Shown here: positions 52,483-64,000 of the stretch, in pieces
How the letters are laid out: each line of letters opens with the position of its first letter
Position numbering within the stretch: position 1 is the stretch's first letter
DNA from: Synaphobranchus kaupii
Lineage: Eukaryota > Chordata > Actinopteri > Anguilliformes > Synaphobranchidae
Reading direction: 5' to 3'
DNA length: 64,000 bases
Assembly (NCBI GenBank): GCA_029718625.1
Contig: CM056380.1
Span: forward strand, 12,904,973-12,968,972
Notes under the pieces: generated by a model
Database searches by the model: none
The model's input: only the letters and a program-made list of their open reading frames with translations
Told to the model about the DNA's origin: nothing
Position numbers and translations under genes: made by a program

Positions 52483-52849
52483 AGTGAGAGAGAGCAGGAG
52501 GGCAGTGGGAGTGGTATATCTCTCTAAGTACATGGCACCCTTAGCAATGCCCCCCTGTGATGTGAGTCTTCTGTCCCCTGTGGTTATTAATGGCTGTGTG
52601 GTGCCGCGGTGAGGGAGGCCATCTATAAAACTCAGCTTTTTAATCTCTCCCAATACCAGTAATACCCCGCTTTTCTTACACTTTAAGAGACCCATATATT
52701 CAAGAGTGGCATTTTTATCTAAAAATGAGAATGCGGTACTCTTAAGACTTCAGGCACCTGCCAGGGAACATTCTCAGACCCCCCCCCCCACACACACACA
52801 CACCGTGTGTTTAAGTGCTCAGATGAAGTAAGGACTCCTGGCATAGCTG
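52481..52849. other. Unassigned sequence
   Basis: A C run and a short CA run lie at 52781-52802. Confidence 0.4.
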
Positions 52850-53075
52850 GGTCACAGAACAACCCAATACTGGCTCCGTCACCCTCCCACGAATCATCTG
52901 CCCAGTGGTGAGTGTTTGAAGTACAGTAGACATATACAGGGCTGGAGCAGTTTGTCAAAGCTCTGTGCTGATGCACCTTGATGGAGAGCAGGCTGATGTT
53001 TGCGCTAGGGCTGATCAATTTGATTTCCTGTCTTCGGAGGCTTCTGGAAAAAGCAAACATTTCACTTAAAACTGT
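52850..53075. repeat. Diverged repeat copy B (partner at 41590-41860)
   Basis: It carries ATCTGCCCAG, TTTGAAGTACAGTAGAC, GATGGAGAG and GATTTCCTGTCTTC...CACTTAAAA in the same order as copy A. Both copies lie in intron 6 in the same orientation. Confidence 0.6.
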
Positions 53076-53296
53076 TTTTGTGATTGATATATATATACAG
53101 TATATTACTTGTGCCTATAAAATGCCAAGGTACACTTGCCATCCATCAAAGCTTTAAAATACAACCCTGTACTCTATGACAGGTAATAAATCCCTGTATC
53201 TCTTGATCCAGAGTCCTGACTCGTTTTAGCTTTGCTGTGTACAAGGTTCATTTGTCCCTCATTAAACTCGAGTTTCACCTTCACCTCTGCCCACCG

Positions 53297-54907
53297 TATC
53301 AGCAGAAGGATCTCTCACTGTAGAGCGCCTCTCTGTCGATCTATGAGCAGAAGGATCTCTCTCACTGTAGAGCATCTCTCTGTCGATCTATGAGCAGAAA
53401 AATCTCTCTCACTGTAGAGCGCCTCTCTGTCGATCTATGAGCAGAAAAATCTCTCTCACTGTAGAGCGCCTCTCTGTCGACCTATCAGCAGAAGGATCTC
53501 TCTCACTGTAGAGCGCCTCTCTGTCGATCTATGAGCAGAAGGATCTCTCTCACTGTAGAGCATCTCTCTGTCGATCTATGAGCAGAAAAATCTCTCTCAC
53601 TGTAGAGCGCCTCTCTGTCGATCTATGAGCAGAAAAATCTCTCTCACTGTAGAGCGCCTCTCTGTCGACCTATCAGCAGAAGGATCTCTCTCACTGTAGA
53701 GCGTCTCTCTGTCGATCTATGAGCAGAAAAATCTCTCTCACTGTAGAGCGTCTCTCTGTCGACCTATGAGCAGAAAGATCTCTCTCACTGTAGAGCGCCT
53801 CTCTGTCGATCAATAAGCAGAAGGATCTCACTGTAGAGCACCTCTTTGTCGATCAATAAGCAGAAGGATCTCTCTCACTGTAGAGCGCCTCTCTGTCGAT
53901 CTATGAGCAGAAAAATCTCTCTCACTGTAGAGCGTCTCTCTGTCGACCTATGAGCAGAAAGATCTCTCTCACTGTAGAGCGCCTCTCTGTCGATCTATGA
54001 GCAGAAGGATCTCACTGTAGAGCACCTCTTTGTCGATCAATAAGCAGAAGGATCTCTCTCACTGTAGAGCGCCTCTCTGTCGATCAATGAGCAGAAGGAT
54101 CTCTCACTGTAGAGCGCCTCTCTGTCGATCTATGAGCAGAAGGATCTCTCTCACTGTAGAGCGTCTCTCTGTCGATCTATGAGCAGAAGGATCTCACTGT
54201 AGAGCGCCTCTCTGTCGATCAATGAGCAGAAGGATCTCTCACTGTAGAGCGCCTCTCTGTCGATCTATGAGCAGAAGGATCTCTCTCACTGTAGAGCGTC
54301 TCTCTGTCGATCTATGAGCAGAAGGATCTCACTGTAGAGCGCCTCTCTGTCGATCTATGAGCAGAAGGATCTCTCACTGTAGAGCGCCTCTCTGTCGATC
54401 TATGAGCAGAAGGATCTCTCTCACTGTAGAGCGTCTCTCTGTCGATCTATGAGCAGAAGGATCTCACTGTAGAGCGCCTCTCTGTCGATCAATGAGCAGA
54501 AGGATCTCTCACTGTAGAGCGCCTCTCTGTCGATCTATGAGCAGAAGGATCTCTCTCACTGTAGAGCGCCTCTCTGTCGATCTATGAGCAGAAGGATCTC
54601 TCTCACTGTAGAGCGTCTCTCTGTCGATCTATGAGCAGAAGGATCTCTCTCACTGTAGAGCGCCCCTCTCTGTCGATCTATGAGCAGAAGGATCTCTCAC
54701 TGTAGAGCGCCCCTCTCTGTCGATCTATGAGCAGAAGGATCTCTCTCACTGTAGAGCGTCTCTCTGTCGATCTATGAGCAGAAGGATCTCTCTCACTGTA
54801 GAGCGCCCCTCTCTGTCGATCTATGAGCAGAAGGATCTCTCTCACTGTAGAGCGCCTCTCTGTCGATCTATGAGCAGAAGGATCTCTCTCACTGTAGAGC
54901 GCCTCTG
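53297..54907. repeat. 47-bp minisatellite with CT indels, about 35 copies
   Basis: Units run GATCTCTCTCACTGTAGAGC then GCCTCTCTGTCGATCTATGAGCAGAAG. The CT run after GGAT varies, giving 43-, 45- and 47-bp forms, and some units have an extra CC. Variants AAAAATCTC and GTCGATCAAT(A/G)AGC are grouped. It lies 2.5 kb downstream of exon 6 on the transcript. Confidence 0.95.
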
Positions 54908-58036
<3,129 letters not shown>

Positions 58037-58039
<3 letters not shown>

Positions 58040-60419
58040 GTGTGGTCAGCACCATGACTAGATTCATTAATCCAGTGCAATAGGCTCACTAGCCTCTGAT
58101 CAGTTCCTTTTGTGAGGCATATCAGCAGGGGAGCGTGAAGCTTCTCGTCAGGTTTTTAAAAGACTGCACGGACAGCGCGCTCTATTGCCACGTATGGAGA
58201 TGCGAGATTACCGCTGTGTATTTGAGATTCAGCAGAAGCAGCACAAAAACACATTGTACACACAGGCGCTCGGCGAAATAATTATAGCACACGGCACAAC
58301 TCGGTCCTTTTTGGCCTCTTCTGGCCGTCGGGATACACACCCCCGCGTCTTTAATACGCCTGTGATCAGTGAACTCATTCTGCGACGCGCAACCGGGACC
58401 TGCTGTGCGGCGAAGCGCACACAGGATCATTAATAACAGCCTCGTTAATAACAGCCTCGTTAAGAAGGTCAGTTCAGCTTCCGCTCCTCCTCCCTGTGAA
58501 ACCCTCCACCGCAAATAAACTTAGAGCAGCAAACGGCAAGGCTAGCCAACACGAAGCTCACTGCTCAAAGACTTTCATAGAGTCCTTCCGTAATACTAAT
58601 TATTATTATTATTTAGTAGTAGTAGTATTAGTCGCAGTAGTAGTAGTAATATTAGTAGTAGTAGTTGCAGTAGTAGGCATCAAAGTTGTCTAGAAGGGCC
58701 ACAACACAAATGATTTCAAACAACAAGGAACAGTTACAAAATGAGTTTATTAAAATATGAAAATAAACTGACATGCAGGGAAAAGTGTACTGGTAGACAG
58801 GACAAAGCTCTGCCACTGTGCTCCTGGCAGAGCAAGACGAAAACAAAGACAACAACCAAAACGTGTTTTTACAGACTAACAGACGGTGAGACACGACGGC
58901 GGGCGGTTTTAAACAAGGAAGTGTTGGAACCACTGCATCGAACCTCCCCAAAATGAGAACATCACAAAAAGTTGCCCACATGAGAACGACAAAAAGTATC
59001 TCCACGAAACAAAACCCCGGTTAATTGTGCCTCCACTGTCCTTTGCCTCTGGACCTACTCAGTTGTTGCAAATCTCCGTGTTTACACAACTACTTGCAGG
59101 TATCAAACGAGTAGCTTTCAGTAGCTTACTACTGAAATATTCCTTCAGGAAATTAGTAGTTTGTCAAGTATTTGCATAAACAAAGCAGCATAGAAAAGGC
59201 GTGAATATGCTCGCACAAAGCAAAGTTAAAACCGGATTCCAAACGGGTAATCGCGCGGAAATACCATAAGCAAATGCGCACCCATACAGCACGGCAACAA
59301 CTGCAACAAACTACAAAATATAGTAAGCACTGCATACAGCCTGAAATTAACGCCACAACACTGTTAAAAAATAAGCGTCAGCATAGCAGCGTGCATGAAT
59401 TCACCAAACTGAAAGATTAACGGTGAAAGTGAAAACGAACCAACCTCCAGCTATAAGCGCCGATTATACATAATGCTCTCGGAAATTCAGCACAGGTCAC
59501 TGCAATTTCCAATCAAGACTCAGGTGAGCCGAAGGACACTTGTTAGCATACAAAATAATTAAATGGCTGCACTCATGAGGCAGCGTCGGGATGTAACAAC
59601 ATCTAGAAAAAAGGTTACTGTCGAGATCCCTTTATTTCGCCATAATTCTCGTTCAAATTTTCATAGACGAGACTATAAATCTGATCACAATGGAAGGCTG
59701 ATTATGACAGAAAGGGCAATGCAGAGGCCGTTATTAACAATAACACTTGTGCAGACGAGACATTACAATTCAGCCGCAGTACCAGACACATTAAAGGTCG
59801 ATGGATTGCTCGGCAACAAAAATGGAGCATCCATTGCGCGTTCTTTGATTACATTTTTTGCATCATATCAGCACTAGAAAAATATGTACACGGACATCAA
59901 GCAGACACCGCACACCACTCAGAATGACTGTCAAACCCTATTAAGTCCATAATTGCTGCCGCATGGAAAGTGATACAAAGTATGAACTCATCCCGCAAAT
60001 ATTCGGCTCTAACGGCACTTTCATGATACTCTTCGCACAGTTGTAGAAGTGTCTAGACTGGGTAACAACGGGCTCTGCAGGAGAATAGATTTGACATGCT
60101 AGGAGGCAGCATACTAAGCCACTACAGTTTCTAATCAGCTGCGAGACGGCACCACAGACAGAGCCTCAGTTCATTTCAACACACACACACACACAGCTGA
60201 GCGTCCAATGGCAACGGCGATGAAAAAAATCCCCCACTCTGAATTCCCAACCTCATCTCCTCTCACAGGATGGTGTTTATCACAATGTGTTCTTTTGGAG
60301 CCACGGTCTGCATCACAAAGATACAGGGGGACTGAGCGACGGTGTGTCAGGCGTTTCTCAGACAGAGCGGGGAGGCGTGTAAGCGAGAGACCGACTGACA
60401 GACACACACACGGACTCAC
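58037..60419. other. Intron 5, unassigned part
   Basis: It contains a TAG/TAA-rich run at 58600-58677 and a short CA run at 60180-60195. A plus frame at 59563-59877 (104 codons) has no recognised domain. Transcript nucleotides just after the exon 5 donor read CCGTGTGTGTGTC. Confidence 0.5.
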
Positions 60420-60535
60420 CTGTAGCCACAGTTTGTCGTGCTGAGACCACTTCCCGCCAGCGATGCACTGGAAGGTGGCGTTCTGTCCCATGTTCACCTC
60501 CACGTTCTGCAGCCTGAGAAAGTGTGGAGCTTTCC
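60420..60535 (-). CDS. ptprt: PTPRT exon 5: first half of the Ig domain
   Basis: This 116-nt exon encodes 38 residues after two bases that complete an Arg codon with exon 4. It begins [13 protein letters not shown], continues with an N-glycosylation sequon in GQNATF and the first Ig cysteine in FQCIAGG, and ends HDKLWLQ. The sequence [19 protein letters not shown] is PTPRT-like; PTPRK has GDVEVNAGQ. The acceptor is TTTCTTGGCAG|GG and the donor ACAG|GTGAGT, a strong consensus. UG-rich repeats lie on both sides: a 155-bp tract upstream of the acceptor and a short GTGTGTGT run just after the donor. No disruption is seen. Confidence 0.95.
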
Positions 60536-60542
60536 CTGCCAA

Positions 60543-60698
60543 GAAACACACACACAACTTAATCACACACACACACACACACGCAAGCAAACACAAACGC
60601 GCACAACTTAATCACAGACACACACATACACACACACAAACACGCACACACACACACACACACACACATACACACAAACACACACACACACACACAGA
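60543..60698. repeat. CA-rich block (UG in transcript) at the exon 5 acceptor
   Basis: CA runs with CAACTTAATCACA linkers. In the transcript it is UG-rich and ends in TTTCTTGGCAG at exon 5. Confidence 0.93.
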
Positions 60699-61158
60699 AC
60701 TGCCGCTCTTCAGGGGCCGATGCATAAATACTGGCTTTTTAGTACGCACACCGACGGATGGGATATTCCTTGAAACTCTCACAGCAATTAAATGTTTTTT
60801 GCGTTTCCTGTCCGGACTGTGAGAAAGGGGGGTTCGGCAGGCATTACTGACAGCTTCTGTGCAGGGAAAGTGAAACAACCTAATCTCACGCCTGGTGTCC
60901 TTGAGGAGCTGAGGTAAGGATGAGACTCGGCCCCCAGCTTCACACACGCTCAGCACGTATGGCTAATGAGATACTCATTGATCAGGCTAATGTGGGAATT
61001 CGTCTTGACGTTAAACGTTTGCTGAAAAACGCGATTGTGTTATTTACCCCCGCCATTTATTTACCTACGGTGTAATTAGATTTGTGCAGAGCTATGGATA
61101 ACAGAGCCGCGCTGTGCTCTGACTCGGAGATAGCAGACAGGAAGCACAACACTGAACG
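60699..61158. other. Intron 4 spacer, unassigned
   Basis: Nothing recognised. Confidence 0.45.
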
Positions 61159-62752
61159 CCTAGCGCTGGTCCTTAAAGAGAGAAACCAGGACACTTAAAC
61201 CCTAGCGCTGGTCCTTAAAGAGAGAAATCAGGATATTTAGCGCCTAGCGCTGGTCCTTAAAGAGAGAAACCAGGACACTTTGCGCCTAGCGCTGGTCCTT
61301 AAAGAGAGAAACCAGGACACTGAGCGCCTAGCGCTGGCCCTTAGAGAGAGAAACCAGGACACTGAGCGCCTAGCGCTGGCCCTTAGAGAGAAACCAGGAC
61401 ACTGAGTGCCTAGCGCTGGCCCTTAGAGAGAAACCAGGACACTGTGCGCCTAGCGCTGGCCCTTAGAGAGAAACCAGGACACTTTGCGCCTAGCGCTGGC
61501 CCTTAGAGAGAAACCAGGACACTGAGCGCCTAGCGCTGGCCCTTAGAGAAAAACCAGGACACTGAGAACTGGCCTTTAGAGAGAGAAACCAGGACACTGA
61601 GTGCCTAGTGCTGGCCCTTAGAGAGAAACCAGGACACTGAGCGCCTAGCGCTGGCCCCTAGAGAGAAACCAGGACACTGAGTGCCTAGCGCTGGCCCTTA
61701 GTGAGAGAAACCAGGACACTGAGCGCCTAGCGCTGGCCCTTAGAGAGAAACCAGGACACTGAGCGCCTAGTGCTGGCCTTTAGAGAGAAACCAGGACACT
61801 GAGCGCCTAGCGCTGGCCCTTAGAGAGAAACCAGGACACTGAGTGCCTAGCGCTGGCCCTTAGAGAGAAACCAGGACACTGAGCGCCTAGCGCTGGCCCT
61901 TAGAGAGAAACCAGGACACTGAGTGCCTAGCGCTGGCCCTTAGAGAGAAACCAGGACAATGAGCGCCTAGCGCTGGCCCTTAGAGGGAAACCAGGACACT
62001 GAGCGCCTAGCGCTGGCCCTTAGAGAGAAACCAGGACACTGAGTGCCTAGCGCTGGCCCTTAGAGAGAAACCAGGACACTTTGCGCCTAGCGCTGGCCCT
62101 TAGAGAGAAACCAGGACACTTTGCGCCTAGCGCTGGCCCTTAGAGAGAAACCAGGACACTGAGCGCCTAGCGCTGGCCTTTAGAGAGAGAAACCAGGACA
62201 CTGAGCGCCTAGCGCTGGCCCTTAGAGAAAAACCAGGACACTGAGCGCTGGCCTTTAGAGAGAGAAACCAGGACACTGAGTGCCTAGTGCTGGCCCTTAG
62301 AGAGAAACCAGGACACTGAGTGCCTAGCCCTGGCCCTTAGAGAGAAACCAGGACACTGAGCGCCTAGCGCTGGCCCTTAGAGAAACCAGGACACTGAGCG
62401 CCTAGCGCTGGCCCCTAGAGAGAAACCAGGACACTGAGTGCCTAGCGCTGGCCCTTAGTGAGAGAAACTAGGACACTGAGCGCCTAGCGCTGGCCCTTAG
62501 AGAGAAACCAGGACACTGAGCGCCTAGTGCTGGCCTTTAGAGAGAAACCATGACAATGAGTGCCTAGCGCTGGCCCTTAGAGAGAAACCAGGACACTGAG
62601 CGCCTAGCGCTGGCCCTTAGAGAGAAACCAGGACACTGAGTGCCTAGCGCTGGCCCTTAGAGAGAAACCAGGACACTGAGCGCTGGCCCTTAGAGACAAA
62701 CCAGGACACTGAGTGCCTAGCACTGGCCCTTAGAGAGAAACTAGGACACTCA
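61159..62752. repeat. 40-bp minisatellite, about 40 copies, next to exon 4
   Basis: Units run CCTAGCGCTGGCCCTTAGAG then AGAAACCAGGACACTGAGCG. Left-hand units are 42 bp (GGTCCTTAAAGAGAGAAACC). Two units lack CCTAGCG-type text (61565 and 62240 areas), with similar neighbours about 675 bp apart, hinting at a larger duplicated block. The array ends 83 bp from the exon 4 donor. Confidence 0.95.
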
Positions 62753-62759
62753 GACAGGT

Positions 62760-62830
62760 CGCAGTGTGTGGAGGTGTGTGTGTGGGTCCGTGCGTGTTGA
62801 GGTGTGTGTGTGGGCATGTGTGTGCGGGTG
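62760..62830. repeat. GT-rich patch (CA-rich in transcript) just after the exon 4 donor
   Basis: GTGTGTGTGTGGG repeats on plus; in the transcript this is CA-rich sequence within 75 nt of the 5' splice site. Confidence 0.85.
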
Positions 62831-62835
62831 CTTAC

Positions 62836-62917
62836 GGCAGGGGTGCGCCAGGACCCTGACTTCATCCACCGCAATGAATCCGGGGTGGCCTTGCACTGAT
62901 ATGGCCTCAAATATCAC
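62836..62917 (-). CDS. ptprt: PTPRT exon 4: C-terminal end of the MAM domain
   Basis: This 82-nt exon encodes [20 protein letters not shown] followed by RVLAHPC, 27 residues plus one base. VIFEA, the IAVDEV segment and the closing HPC cysteine are the standard end of a MAM domain, the adhesion module at the N terminus of type IIB phosphatases. The exon joins in frame to exon 5, giving HPC-R-KAPHF. The acceptor is CACTGCAG|GTG and the donor TGCC|GTAAGC. The acceptor follows a pure pyrimidine run of 101 nt in the transcript. A 1.6-kb minisatellite begins 83 bp past the donor. It is too short for ordinary ORF calling and was found by frame and splice analysis. Confidence 0.9.
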
Positions 62918-62924
62918 CTGCAGT

Positions 62925-63025
62925 GGGAGGGAGAGAGGGAGGGAGAGAGGGAGAGAGGGAGGGAGGGAGAGAGGGAGGGGAGGGGAAGGGAAGGGGAGGG
63001 AGAGAGAGAGGGAGAGAGAGAAAAA
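62925..63025. repeat. 101-bp pure purine tract at the exon 4 acceptor
   Basis: GGGA and GAGA text without a single pyrimidine on plus. In the transcript it is an uninterrupted pyrimidine run ending 7 nt before exon 4. Confidence 0.93.
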
Positions 63026-64000
63026 TACTTTTGAGCTGCCCTAGAAAGAAATTTCCACAGAGGTTATTTAACGTACATTTTCACAGAGAGAAATAAGGCA
63101 GGTGATTTATACAACGGTGTGAGCTTGACTAAACTTTATTTACAGAACCACTCTTGGAGTCTGTCTCTTCGTGAAAGCAGGGTAATACACTGTTTGATAT
63201 GATGCATTATAGAACAGACATGGTGCATTATGGAGCAGACATAATTAGCTGGTTTACACAGAGCTGAGGAGCAGAGAGGGAGATTAGAAGGGAGAGGTTA
63301 GGCTACCTTAAGCAGAGCAGCATGTTAGCTTTCGCTGAGAGTGAGATATTAGATCACACCAAAGGTCTATTGGCAGTTGGTTTTGTAGACTGGCACCCTT
63401 ACGGTATTTCACCAACACCAATTTGATCAATCTACCATCCAAAAGTGTGTGTGCGTGTGCATGTGTGTGTGTGTGTGTGTGCGTATATGTGTGTGTGTGT
63501 GTATATGTGCGTGTGTGCATTTGCATGTGTGTGTGTGTGTATTTGTGCGTGTGTGCGTGCGTGCGTGTGTGCGTGTGTGCGTGTTTTACTCTGCTCATTC
63601 TCAGCAATGTCACCGTGGGCAGGATTCTCAGTTTTACTGTGAAAGCACGTTTCCAGTTTAGTGCCTCCCTTCAGTACCCGGCATCTTGATAAGCAGGTAA
63701 TGGAATCAATGTACCAAATCATCAAAGGATGCCATGCATATCAAGGCTGTGTATCACCAGGCACAACCGCATTGTTGATTTGATTTGAAAGAAACTGCAT
63801 GCGCCTTTGATAAATCAACAGTAATTTACAAGCATCCGTGTGTTCAGTCCAGTCGGTTCAAACACTGTGATAGAATCATATAATTTTATTTTCTAACATC
63901 ATCACAAATACAACTGATGCTACTGCTGTTGATGAAAGCCATGCAGGAGTTTTCAAAATGGAACTGCGCCGAGTCTTTGATTTATCTTGGGGAGAAGCAG
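63026..64000. other. Intron 3, unassigned
   Basis: It contains a GT-rich block at 63443-63582 and no exon. The preceding MAM exon must lie beyond the right edge. Confidence 0.55.

Noticed and set aside
59563..59877. 104-codon plus-strand frame
   Set aside because: No recognisable domain, no splice context, and within the length expected by chance in an intron.

Overview
This is vertebrate nuclear DNA, almost certainly from a ray-finned fish. The only protein-coding content I can support is four exons on the minus strand. They encode the end of a MAM domain, a complete Ig domain and the first fibronectin type III (FN3) domain of a type IIB receptor tyrosine phosphatase. Individual residues fit PTPRT better than PTPRM, PTPRK or PTPRU. 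The fish assignment rests on intron-scale architecture, a SINE whose tail matches the eel UnaL2 LINE type (GGATA loop, TGTAA repeats), and fish-type DNA transposon fragments. An early-branching teleost such as an elopomorph would fit, but that is a weak inference.

Layout in transcript order (right to left): intron 3 runs in from the right edge. Exon 4 is at 62836-62917, exon 5 at 60420-60535, exon 6 at 57431-57605 and exon 7 at 41167-41460. Exon numbers follow the human gene order. Introns 4, 5 and 6 are about 2.3, 2.8 and 16.0 kb. No exon 8 was found in the remaining 41 kb, so positions 1-41166 are read as part of a very long intron 7. All splice sites are GT-AG and all phases agree.

The rest is unusually rich in tandem repeats. 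Minisatellites with units of about 36, 40, 41, 42, 42, 47, 53, 57 and 58 bp, plus long GT, GA and GATA blocks, fill roughly 40 percent of the window. Three blocks show higher-order structure: 1,712 bp in the 41-bp array, 1,047 bp in a 42-bp array and 266 bp in the GATA block. Several arrays stay open for hundreds of codons because their unit length is a multiple of three or because they lack stop codons. I do not regard these as genes.

Mobile elements: a full SINE with an 8-bp target duplication (31067-31301), a degraded copy (8385-8580), a probable second tRNA-derived SINE (31736-31920), a 475-bp MITE inserted into a minisatellite (17528-18002), a broken hAT transposase copy carrying an inserted 101-bp filler (23614-25080), a Tc1-like fragment (28134-28350), and a palindromic element with a 1,533-bp hAT element nested in one arm (35566-37880).

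The most interesting pattern is at the splice sites. All four 3' splice sites abut long simple repeats. The two Ig exons (5 and 6) both have long UG-rich tracts upstream of their acceptors, and their combined length (291 nt) is in frame. Joint skipping would remove exactly the Ig domain. No RNA genes, CRISPR arrays or prokaryotic features were seen.
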